NCBI GenBank assembly: GCA_030053925.1
Contig: JASGCX010000002.1
Coordinates: 46,322-107,115 of the forward strand
DNA: 60,794 bases
DNA from: Flavobacterium sp.
Lineage (GTDB): Bacteria > Bacteroidota > Bacteroidia > Chitinophagales > Chitinophagaceae
Direction: 5' to 3'
Numbering within the stretch: position 1 is the first letter of the stretch; each line of letters opens with the position of its first letter. The translations under genes were made by a program, and so were the position numbers. The notes under the pieces were generated by a model, which had not been told where the DNA came from, ran no database searches, and saw only the letters and a program-made list of their open reading frames with translations. Below are positions 35,243 through 44,900 of this stretch, piece by piece.

Positions 35243-36850
35243 TTAACTTTTTAAATGATTTTTAATATTATTGATAAATTGTTCTATTTCAATTTGGTCG
35301 TTTTCAAAATAAGTTACGTCTTCTTTATACTCATTTATTGATTGGTACAATAGTATCACTTCTTCGGCAAATATTTGTCTAAACTCGTTTATTTTATTGG
35401 GACTTAATGGTGTTTTTGGATTTTTAATATTGAACTCTATTTTATGATTATCCATGACTTTGTCTAGAACGTCTAGTATTAAATTATTATTGTCAATCGC
35501 TGTCAATAATTGTTCACATTCTTCATTCGAAAGTTGAAAAGTAGAAGAGTTATTAGTGTTGAATTTAAGGCTTTCTTCTTGTATTTCATTTATTACTTTT
35601 AACTCAAACTGCCTAATGTGATATTTTTTAATATCTACATCAGGGCAATAGATAAAGCATAAAATATTTTTACCGCTATCTTTTATTAATCTTTTATAAT
35701 ATCTAAATTCTTCTCTTACGCCACCTGACGCATTCCCGTTAAATAAAGGCCTATAAATAACGAGCATGTCGCTTTGTTCTACTAACGTATAATCTCTAAC
35801 TGTTACTTGGTCGCTAATGAAATCTGAAAGAGCCTCAAGCAAATGGTTTATTTGTTCATTTAATTTTATTTCGCTCGGTTCAAGGGTTGTCCACAAAGCA
35901 TTTGTATCAGAAAATCCACTATTAAGATACAGTAAGTCCTTTGGTTTGGCATAGATTTGATCTTCCCATCTTTTAGTTAAAACCGAATAATAGTTCTTCG
36001 TTTCTCCATCTTCTGCCAACTTAAATAATATCCTAAATTCATCAATTGTTGTTGGCAGAAATGTTGTAAATTCATACGACAATCTATCAGATATTTCTGT
36101 AATTTCATTCATTATCTGCTTTGCATCGGCTAGCTTGTTATTTTTTTCTAATCGTCTCACTTCTGTGATTGGATGAGATAGATATACTTTTTGACAAGAT
36201 TTGAAAATTAAATTAGAAAAAGTATCAAAAGAGTGTTTAACTGAAAATACATAATTCTTAATATTTAGTTGGTTCGCAATATGCCTTGAAAGCATTGTCT
36301 CTTTTGCTCTCCAATCTAATAGTCGTAATAATCTTAGAATCATTACAGTGTTAGATACATTTTTTTCATCGTGATAAATTCCTCCTGTAAAAGTTAATCG
36401 ATGGTGTATTTCGTATATATCATCAATTAGTGTTATTACTTTGGTAGGCTCTATGTCTGAAAGCTCTTTTATATTCACAAGAGGAATATATTCTTGAGTT
36501 CTGTTATGATAATAGCAAGAATGCATATTGACAAATATAAATGTAGTTGGTTTCTCCTTACGTATTTCTTCAATTCTAGCCTTTACATTTTCAAATGCTT
36601 TATTCCATAGCAGCTGCAATACTGGATAAGTTTGTTTTAAAATAACGTCTTTCCAAATCTGATTGCTTTTTTTTTCTGATGGATTTAATTGATAATAGAC
36701 TTTCTCAATTTCAGTATCTAACTTGATTAGTACAGGTTTTTGATTTGATAGTGTCGTCCTAAATTCTTTAAATTCAGATATAAATTTGGTTAAGCATTTC
36801 TCAATACTTATCCCTGACATTCCAGATATTAATATTGTTTCGCCTTTCAT
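35243..36850 (-). CDS. P-loop-like and deoxyribosyltransferase-like two-domain protein
   Basis: 535 residues. Residues 1-200 look like a P-loop kinase fold: ILISGMSGISIEKCL is a weakened Walker A, and LIDDIYEIHHRL and DWRAKETMLSRHIA suit an adenylate-kinase-like core. Residues 215-400 resemble the nucleoside deoxyribosyltransferase/LOG Rossmannoid group: KVYLSHPITEVRR, then VEQSDMLVIYRP and GGVREEFRYYKR. The C-terminal 130 residues are helical. Not a family I can name; this type of nucleotide-handling fusion occurs in conflict systems. AT-rich DNA compared with comB suggests recent acquisition. Confidence 0.6.
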   Translation of the reverse strand: MKGETILISGMSGISIEKCLTKFISEFKEFRTTLSNQKPVLIKLDTEIEKVYYQLNPSEKKSNQIWKDVILKQTYPVLQLLWNKAFENVKARIEEIRKEKPTTFIFVNMHSCYYHNRTQEYIPLVNIKELSDIEPTKVITLIDDIYEIHHRLTFTGGIYHDEKNVSNTVMILRLLRLLDWRAKETMLSRHIANQLNIKNYVFSVKHSFDTFSNLIFKSCQKVYLSHPITEVRRLEKNNKLADAKQIMNEITEISDRLSYEFTTFLPTTIDEFRILFKLAEDGETKNYYSVLTKRWEDQIYAKPKDLLYLNSGFSDTNALWTTLEPSEIKLNEQINHLLEALSDFISDQVTVRDYTLVEQSDMLVIYRPLFNGNASGGVREEFRYYKRLIKDSGKNILCFIYCPDVDIKKYHIRQFELKVINEIQEESLKFNTNNSSTFQLSNEECEQLLTAIDNNNLILDVLDKVMDNHKIEFNIKNPKTPLSPNKINEFRQIFAEEVILLYQSINEYKEDVTYFENDQIEIEQFINNIKNHLKS

Positions 36851-36913
36851 ATTTTAAGCAATTAGTTTATTTTTAAGCGTAAGATCAAATCAAAAGTAGC
36901 TAAAATCACTTTA

Positions 36914-36950
36914 TAAAAAAAATAGCCAACCCTTTACAAGATTGGCTATT
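36914..36950 (-). terminator. Intrinsic terminator, minus strand
   Basis: AATAGCCAA (36921-36929) and TTGGCTATT (36942-36950) form the stem, and the minus-strand transcript continues into a run of eight or so T. It serves the truncated minus-strand pseudogene and insulates the 535-residue gene. Confidence 0.78.
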
Positions 36951-36967
36951 ACATAAAATCTTCCCCT

Positions 36968-37175
36968 CTACCCTGTCACAGTCGCCTGTATTGGTTCGCT
37001 CCAAGGGCCGGTTTCGCCACGGGTGTTTTCCCAGCGTAGCCAGTAGTACACTATTTTGCCTACGTCTTCGCCTTCAAAGTCATGGGTGTAGGGCGTTTTG
37101 GTATCGGTGGCCAAAAAGTTCAGTTCTTTGGGGCTAGCGGCAGTGCTACCTATTTTCAGCTATATTTGGCAGCCT
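36968..37175 (-). pseudogene. C-terminal fragment of a Bacteroidota fibronectin-like surface or cytosolic protein
   Basis: The minus strand encodes LKIGSTAASPKELNFLATDT, KTPYTHDFEGEDVGK and YYWLRWENTRGETGPWSEP, the end of a family commonly seen in Bacteroidota genomes. The upstream reading is interrupted by a TAG where Trp is expected (RGCQI-stop) and no N-terminal part remains. Its 5' edge abuts a truncated response-regulator gene on the other strand. Confidence 0.7.
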
Positions 37176-37177
37176 CT

Positions 37178-37742
37178 TACATACTGTAATGGATGGTGTA
37201 TCGCTTACCGAGTACCTTACCTGTTACCTAGCTCATATTGCTGTAATAGCACTAAGTAGCTACTCGCACCGAGAAATGCTAGAGAATATTCTAGCCTGTG
37301 GTGTCAAAGGCTATGTGTTCAAGGCTTGTATGATGTATATAAACAATAACTCAAACGGTGATGCGCTACCGCTATTGCACGAAGCCATAAACGCAGTATC
37401 AAATTGTGAATATTATATAGATGCCAACATTCTTCGTCAAGAAGACTTTACCAATGTACCGCCATAAGATATAGCCGCATTGGTACAAAAAAGGGAAGGA
37501 GAACGTGCCACAGCCAAGCAACTAGGGCTTACTAACAGCGAAATAAAATCGGCATATTTATATGCCACCACACTACTGCGAGTCAAAAAGAAATTGCTGA
37601 TAGCATTGCCGTAACTAGCAAAACCACCGAAAAACACTTGCGTGCAGCCAAGCAAAAACTACAAGTAAATAGCAGGCAAGAATTATCGTTAAAAGCCATT
37701 GCCTACAAAATAGTGCGTATAGCCACAGGCTTATACAGGTAA
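37178..37742 (+). pseudogene. Truncated and frameshifted LuxR-type response regulator
   Basis: The plus strand starts inside a receiver domain (VMDGVSLTEYL, VIALSSYSHREMLENILACGVKGYVFKA), so the N-terminal third is missing. A TAA at 37465-37467 breaks the linker. A frameshift near 37575 separates the linker from the DNA-binding part SQKEIADSIAVTSKTTEKHL, which continues to a stop at 37740-37742. At least three lesions make it nonfunctional. Confidence 0.82.
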
Positions 37743-37748
37743 ACAAAT

Positions 37749-37786
37749 AAAAGCCCCATTGCAAGTAGTATTGCAATGGGGCTTTT
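37749..37786. terminator. Bidirectional intrinsic terminator
   Basis: AAAAGCCCCATTGCAA (37749-37764) pairs perfectly with TTGCAATGGGGCTTTT (37771-37786) around a six-base loop. Lies between the regulator remnant and the PorP/SprF gene and can act on both strands. Confidence 0.88.
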
Positions 37787-37823
37787 GGTAAAAATATGGT
37801 TTGTAATAGTTAATAAGTACTCA

Positions 37824-38864
37824 TTAAAACCCACTCACACAACGCACTTTATCGCCTGCGTTGCTACGGTTTCTAAACTTTGCTCGGTAGGTAGCTGTAA
37901 ACTCAAAACCACCGCGTGACTGAGAGGCTGTTTGCAATTGCGATACATTGGCATCGTAACTAACACCTACGGTAAACTGGTGAATATCTAATTTAATAAC
38001 GGGTATCAATGCATCGCCCCAGCGGTAAAAGGCACCACCGTATAGGGTAACATTCTCGAACGAATTGTAGCCAATGCCTTGCACAATATCGGTACCGTAC
38101 ATTAAGCCACCCAAAAACTGCTGATTACCACCTTGCGAGAAATAATCGCCATAAAATACCACTTTGCTATAATCATTGGTAGGCACAGATAAACCTGCGT
38201 TTAAAGCAATTTTTCTATTAAGGGCACTTGTGGCGGTGTTGGTATAAAAGCCTACTAGTGGTTTATTTATGTGAAACATACCAGCACCTAGATAATATTT
38301 ATTACCATTGCCAAAACTGCTACTGTAAGAGATACCCGCACTAAAATTCCAATAGGTGAAACCAGTTGTAGCAAATATGGCATTAGTAGGTAAATTAGGA
38401 TTGTAAACACCACCTTGAAATTGGTCATCTACTTTTAACTGTGTAGGATCGAATTGCGATTGTACTGGACCAGCCATGAAGGCCATTGATAAATAATTAT
38501 CATTATCGCCACTTAATGATTTATGAAAGTTAACAACGGGCAATAACTGTGTCCGTTTAAGTTGAATATCGCCAGCCGCATCTTGTGTTACTTGTACACC
38601 TGCAGTTATCCAATCGTTGTGCTTACCAAATGGAAATTTTACTTCGGCACTAAATGCAGTGGTTTTATATGGTACAGTTATCGTTTGCCATTGGTTTCTA
38701 AATGTACCTACCAAACGTATATCGCCTTCAAAAACACCTGCTAATGCAGGATTACGCAAGAGTGCATTCTCGTAAAATTGCGAGAATGTAAGGTCTTGCC
38801 CAAATACCACACTTGCCATCAGCGTTAGTACCAAGCTATATATTGAACGTTTTAACATTGTCAT
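37824..38864 (-). CDS. PorP/SprF family type IX secretion outer-membrane protein
   Basis: 346 residues with a signal peptide ending near SVVFGQ. DLTFSQFYENALLRNPALAG and GTFRNQWQTI are the PorP/SprF opening, and the rest is a beta-barrel pattern. These proteins help deliver or anchor T9SS-exported adhesins. It lies 37 bases after the giant CHU_C protein gene, the usual adhesin-SprF pairing. Two ATGs six bases apart are possible starts. Confidence 0.92.
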   Translation of the reverse strand: MTMLKRSIYSLVLTLMASVVFGQDLTFSQFYENALLRNPALAGVFEGDIRLVGTFRNQWQTITVPYKTTAFSAEVKFPFGKHNDWITAGVQVTQDAAGDIQLKRTQLLPVVNFHKSLSGDNDNYLSMAFMAGPVQSQFDPTQLKVDDQFQGGVYNPNLPTNAIFATTGFTYWNFSAGISYSSSFGNGNKYYLGAGMFHINKPLVGFYTNTATSALNRKIALNAGLSVPTNDYSKVVFYGDYFSQGGNQQFLGGLMYGTDIVQGIGYNSFENVTLYGGAFYRWGDALIPVIKLDIHQFTVGVSYDANVSQLQTASQSRGGFEFTATYRAKFRNRSNAGDKVRCVSGF

Positions 38865-38901
38865 TAAGTTTTCAAGCTACAAAAACAGAAAATTAGGTTT
38901 A

Positions 38902-41900
38902 CTATCTTATTACGGCCACATTGCCTTTGTACACAAATGGTGTATCGTTTTCGCACACTACTTCACACGTATAAATGTACACATCTGTATCGGCAGGCTT
39001 ACCATGTACTAAACCGTTCCAGCCATAGGTTCTATCATTAGGTACAAAGTTGGCACGTTCAAATACCACTTGGCCCCAACGGTTGTATATTCTAAAGCTT
39101 TTCACCAATTTAATACCTGTACTACGCACCATTAAAATATCGTTTTTACCAGTACCTGTGCCAGGCATAAAGGCATTTGGTATAAACACTTGCGAGCTTT
39201 CGCAGAATACTTTAACACACACCGCATCGGTACTTGCACAACCATAAATATTGGTAGCCTGTGCTACATAGCACACATCGTTTTTAGCAGTAGCTGTAAC
39301 CGATGGACAAGTAGTACAATCTAAATTGGTAGAAGGCTTCCACAACCAACTAGCAATAGGGCCATTGGTAACAGATGGTGTAAATGTATAAGTAGAACCT
39401 GCTGCTAATACTTGGTCTTGACCAAGATTTACCACCGGATAATTACCCACACCAATTACTACCGATGCAGTAGCAGTGAAGCAATTGTATTGGTCGGTAC
39501 CAGTAACTTGATAAGTTGTAGTAACCAATGGGCTTGCCACCGGATTTTGAATAGCCGCATTGCTTAAACCTGTAGCTGGAGCCCATGTATAAGAAAACGC
39601 ACCAGAAGCCCCCAACTTAGTAGACTGACCCACACAAATGCTATCGCTTGGCGTAACGCTAATGGTAAATGGCTGAAAAACGGTAACCACCACCGTATCG
39701 GTAGAAGTACAACCAAAGCCATTGGTAGAACTAGCAACATAAGCCGTAGTAACCGCTGGGAAAGCCAGTGGATTAGCACAAGTAGTACAACTTAAATTGT
39801 TAGTTGGTAGCCAAGTAACATTACTACTACCAGTAGCTAATAATGGTGTAGAAGCACCTTTACAAATAGTCACATCAGCAGAAGCCACCAAGGTAGGGCT
39901 TGGATTAACCGTGATGGTGTTGTAAGTTGTATCGAAACAACCATTGATAGTACCAGTAATAAACGCTGTGGTATAAGTACCAGCATTACTGTAAGTATAA
40001 GACGCTGTATTGCCAATAGCAGAAGCACCTGTAGCAAATTTCCACAATTTTAAAACCACACTATCTACCGATGTAATTGTAGCTGAGTAGTTTACACTTT
40101 GATTAACACAACTAGTAACATTCGCTTGTATAGTAGCGTTTGGCTTGCTATTGATAGTAATAGGCAATTGTAAGTTAGCCGTATCGCTACAACCGCTATT
40201 GCCTACAACAATTAGCTGTACACCATAGGTATTACCAACCGTGTAAGTGTGTTGTGTATTTTGTGTTTGGCCTACAGGTGTACCATCACCATAGTTCCAC
40301 TGCCAGGTTTGTACACCATAAAATGAACGTGTTGTATCGGTAAAACCTACCGTAGTGCTACCACAATTTTTTTGCTGCACGGTAGTAAAGCCTGCGGTTA
40401 TTTTTTCAATTTTAATAGTATCTACACCTTTTAAAGTAACATAGCATGCACCAGATAATAATTGCACCGAAGGCAAGTAATTACCAGATTGTGTGTACGT
40501 ATGATTAACAATAGGGCTTGTGGTAGTTAAGCTAGTACCATCACCAAAATTGAAGTGTAATGAATCTGTATTTAACACATTCACTTGAAACTGCACAGAC
40601 TTGTTAACACAGATTAAACCCTTGTCATAAATCCATGTACCTGTAGGGCCTTTTACCACAATATTCTTAGTGGTTTCGTAGGTACAGCCGCCAGCATTTA
40701 CGGCTGTCATTTTTGCGGTAAATGTGCCACTGTTGGTGTAAGTATGTTGCACCAAATCACCAGTATCTTTTACACCATCACCATAATCCCATGTGGTTAA
40801 TACAGATGGTACACTAAGATTGGTAAATACCACTTTAAACGGTACACAAGTGCTTACACTATCGCTCATTGTAAACGAGCCGTTTAGTTTAGCCACAATA
40901 TTTATAGTTGTAAATGTACTATCGGTACATGTAATAGCAGGATATTGCCTCACAGCAATCAACATGGCATTATAAGTACCTGCCCCACCGTAAACATAGG
41001 TAGGGCTTGTAAGCGATGATGTAGCACCATTACCATAATGCCAGGTATAACCTGTTGCAGTATCGGTTTGGTTTACAAAACTAACACTATCGCCTAAGCA
41101 AGCCGTAAGTGGGCTAGCTGTAAACTTTACAATAGGTTTAGCGTAAGCTTTTATTTGCTCATAATCAGTGGTATCGCTACAGCCATTGCTTGCAGTAAGC
41201 TTGGTAATAAACGTGCCTGCTTTTGTGTACACGTGTGTAACGGTATCAATGTTTTTAGTGGTGGTTAATACATTACCATCACCAAAATCCCAGTTGAATG
41301 ATGTAGCACCAATGGTATTATTTATAAAACGCACAGTACTTGGTAAGCAAGTTGTAACATCTGTTGCATTTACGGCAAAGTCAAGCTTAATAGTATTTGG
41401 TGATACAATGATGTTGTAAGTTATCGTATCGCTACCGCATGAATTAGTTGCTATTAGTGTTACGTTAAAGGTGTCTTGCTTACCAGTGCTATACGTATGC
41501 TGTAGGGTATTAGTGCTAGATGTAGTAATAGGGGCAGAACCATCACCAAAGTTCCATACAAAAGTCATGTTATTACCACGAGAAGTGTTGTTGAAGCTAA
41601 TAGGCAAAGGTGAACAACCCACACTTTTATTTGGTGTAAATAATGCTTGCGGTTTCGATTTCACACGCACCTTTTGTGATACTGTAACAGTGTCGCAAGT
41701 TGTAAAAGCAGTAAGAGAAATATTGTAAACAGTATCAAAACGAGAAGGATTAGGCTGTAGTACAATACCACCAGTAGGATTGATTAAGTTAGAGGTAACA
41801 CCGTTTCCAAAATCCCATTTAAAATTAAACAAACTGGCATTAGGTGTTTTATTTGAAAGCGTAAGTAGCAATGGTCCACATCCAACGGTATCGCTTATTG

Positions 41901-44900
41901 TAAAAGCAGGTATTGGTATTGGTATGGTATAAAACTTATGTTCAAGGCTATCATTTTTACAACCGAATAAACTTGTAACCTTCAACTTTATAGTTACAGA
42001 ATCAAAAGCATTTGTGATGCTATAATTTGGCATTGAAGTACCAGTACCTATTAAATTACCGTTTGCATACCACAAATAAGCACCGTTTGCCGAATTTGTA
42101 TTATTGGTTATAGTACTTGCTAAATTAAATGTGGCACAGTCAATATCTTTTGAGTAAGTAAATAGCGCTTTTGCGTTTTGATTGATGGTAATGGTAACTA
42201 TATTGCTAATGCTTGCTTGCAAGCCAAAACAAATACTTGTTGTAACTACTCGCCTAAACTTAGTGGTAGTAGTTAAGTTAGCGGGGGTAAAATCTTTAGA
42301 AATACCAGTACCTATTGGTAACCAAGTTATACCACCATCTACACTATTTTCCCATTGAAATGTGTAAATATTATTACCACCAGTAGGCTGCAAACCAATT
42401 AGGGTTGCTAATGAATTTCCAATGCATATAGTAGTATCACCAGAAATACTATTATTGCTAACACCTGCTTGCACCGTTACTACAGCAGCATTACTAGGGG
42501 TGCTACAAGTACTAGAAGTAACCAATCGTCTTACAAACACAGAAAATGTTGGGCTATAATTAATATTATTTAAGTTAGCACCTGAAATGTTTATCCAGTT
42601 TATACTATCTACACTTTGTTGCCATTGATAACTATAGATGCCATTACCACCACTAGGCGTTTGACCTATAATGCTAACAGATTGGCCAGAACAAATAGTT
42701 GTGTTTATTGCAGATATTGCATTTACTAGTGCAGGATAATTGGTTACAATAACTGTATCATTAGTAGCGGCACAAAAACCATTGCTAATAGCCCATACCA
42801 ACTTATACGTGTTAGGTGTAAGCCCTGTAATAGAGGTATTGTATAATGACGCATTTGCAATAGTTACAGGCGAGCCAGCTACTTGTAACCAAGTACCAGT
42901 AATTCCGTTTGGTGGTACTGCTGCATTTAGTTGTGTACTGTTCTGATTGCACAAAAATTGGTCAACGCCTGCATTAGAATTTCCAGTAGCACCAGCAACA
43001 GTAATGGTTGTGATAGTAGAAGTAACTGGCGAGCAATTGCCATTCTGTATTACAGCCCTAAATTTGGTTGTTTGAAGTATTGTACTATAAAGATGCGCAT
43101 TGGTAGTATTAACTAAAGGCGTCCAAGTAGTGCCATTATCGGTTGATTTTTCCCATCGTATAATAGTACCAAAATAGCCAGTTAAATTAATAATACCATT
43201 ATTATTAGCACCACAAACAGTTGTATCTGGGCCAGTAACCCCACCTATTGGTTGTGGCGTAGCATTTATAACTACTGGTGTTGTAGTATCACTTAATTGG
43301 CAAAAAGCGTCAGTACTTACAACAATTGCCCTTAGGGCAAATGTATCTTGAATATTATTAAAGCTAATACTGGAGGAAGTCAATATTGTATCTATCCAAA
43401 TATTGTCAGAAATTGGGTTAACATTATACTGCCATTTTAAAATACTTCCAGAGTAGCCTGTAAGTGTTAAAGTAGTACTAGCCCCAATGCATATACTAGG
43501 CATGGCAGGTACAACCAAGCCTTTAGATGGCTTATCATTCACTTTTATTATAACCGTTTTAAAGGATGGTGTACATCCAGCGTCATTAGAAATAGACCAT
43601 TTAAGTATATAAGACCCTGCTTTTGAAAAACTAAATTTAGAAAATGGACTATTGCTGTTACTAAAAATACCATTACCACCATTTGGTTGGCTTACTATTG
43701 ACCAAGTACCTATTTCAAAACTTCGAGTAGTGTCTTTGTTTCCAAATAAATTAATGGTGTTGTTTGCAGTAATAAAGTCGCAAATAATTGTATCATTACC
43801 AGCATTTGCTACTGTTATGGTGGGCCTATTGATGATGAATACAGTGTCTGAAGTAGCACCACAAGTATTAGATGTGTTTTGTATGGTCCAAGCAAGAACC
43901 ACACTATCAAAAGGGGCTAAACCACTTAATGTAGAAGTTGGTATGGTAGGATTATCTATTACAACTGTGTTACCAAATACCTTTGACCAACTACCTGTAC
44001 CAACAACAGGTATGTTACCAGATAAAGTAGTACTTAAAGCATTACATAATTTTTGATTAGTACCTGCATTAGCAATTGTAGCACCTGGATTTACAGTAAT
44101 TGTAAAACTTTTCGAAATGCCAACACATCCATTTAAAGGTGTTACAGTAATAGTAGCAGTAACGGGTACCCCTGTTGTATTGCTAGCAATAAAACTTGCA
44201 ATGCTACCATTGCCATTAGCTGCTAAACCTATTGTTGGATTATTATTTACCCAAGAATAGTTAGTACCATTTAAGCTACTTGAGAAATTAAATATGCCAG
44301 TAGGCACCCCATTACAAAATGTTTGATCACTAGGCACAGTTACATCTGGTGCTGCACCCAAAGTAATTTGTTGCGAAACAGTTGTAGCAGTACCACAATT
44401 GGTACTAAAGGTGACGCTTACAGTATAAGTAGCTAAATTATTAAAGGTAATTTGAGGAAAGGCAGATGTTGCACTTGTACCATTACCATAAGAAAAAGTG
44501 CCGCCGCTTACAGACCAACTATATGTAGGTGAAGTACCAAACTGACTATCGTAAGTGGGCTTATGGTTAGCATCAGTAGCAAAATCAATAGTTTTTGCAC
44601 CACAATAAGATTGTGCTGCTGGTAAGATGGCTGTAGGTGTGCCGCCTACCGTAATAGTTTGTCGCTTTACAACTGTACTACAAGAGTTTGTTACAGCAAG
44701 TTGCAGTTGATATTTACCAAGCTTAGTTATTGTAATTAATGGCTGCGATGCAGAAGCATTAGAAATTGTATAAAAGCTTGCATTAACTGTATTATTACCC
44801 AACGAATCTAAAATAGACCATGCAAATGTCATTGGTCTGCAAGGATTACTATTAGTGGTATTAACAGGTGTAAAACTTGTAGGTACACAGGCACCAGGGT

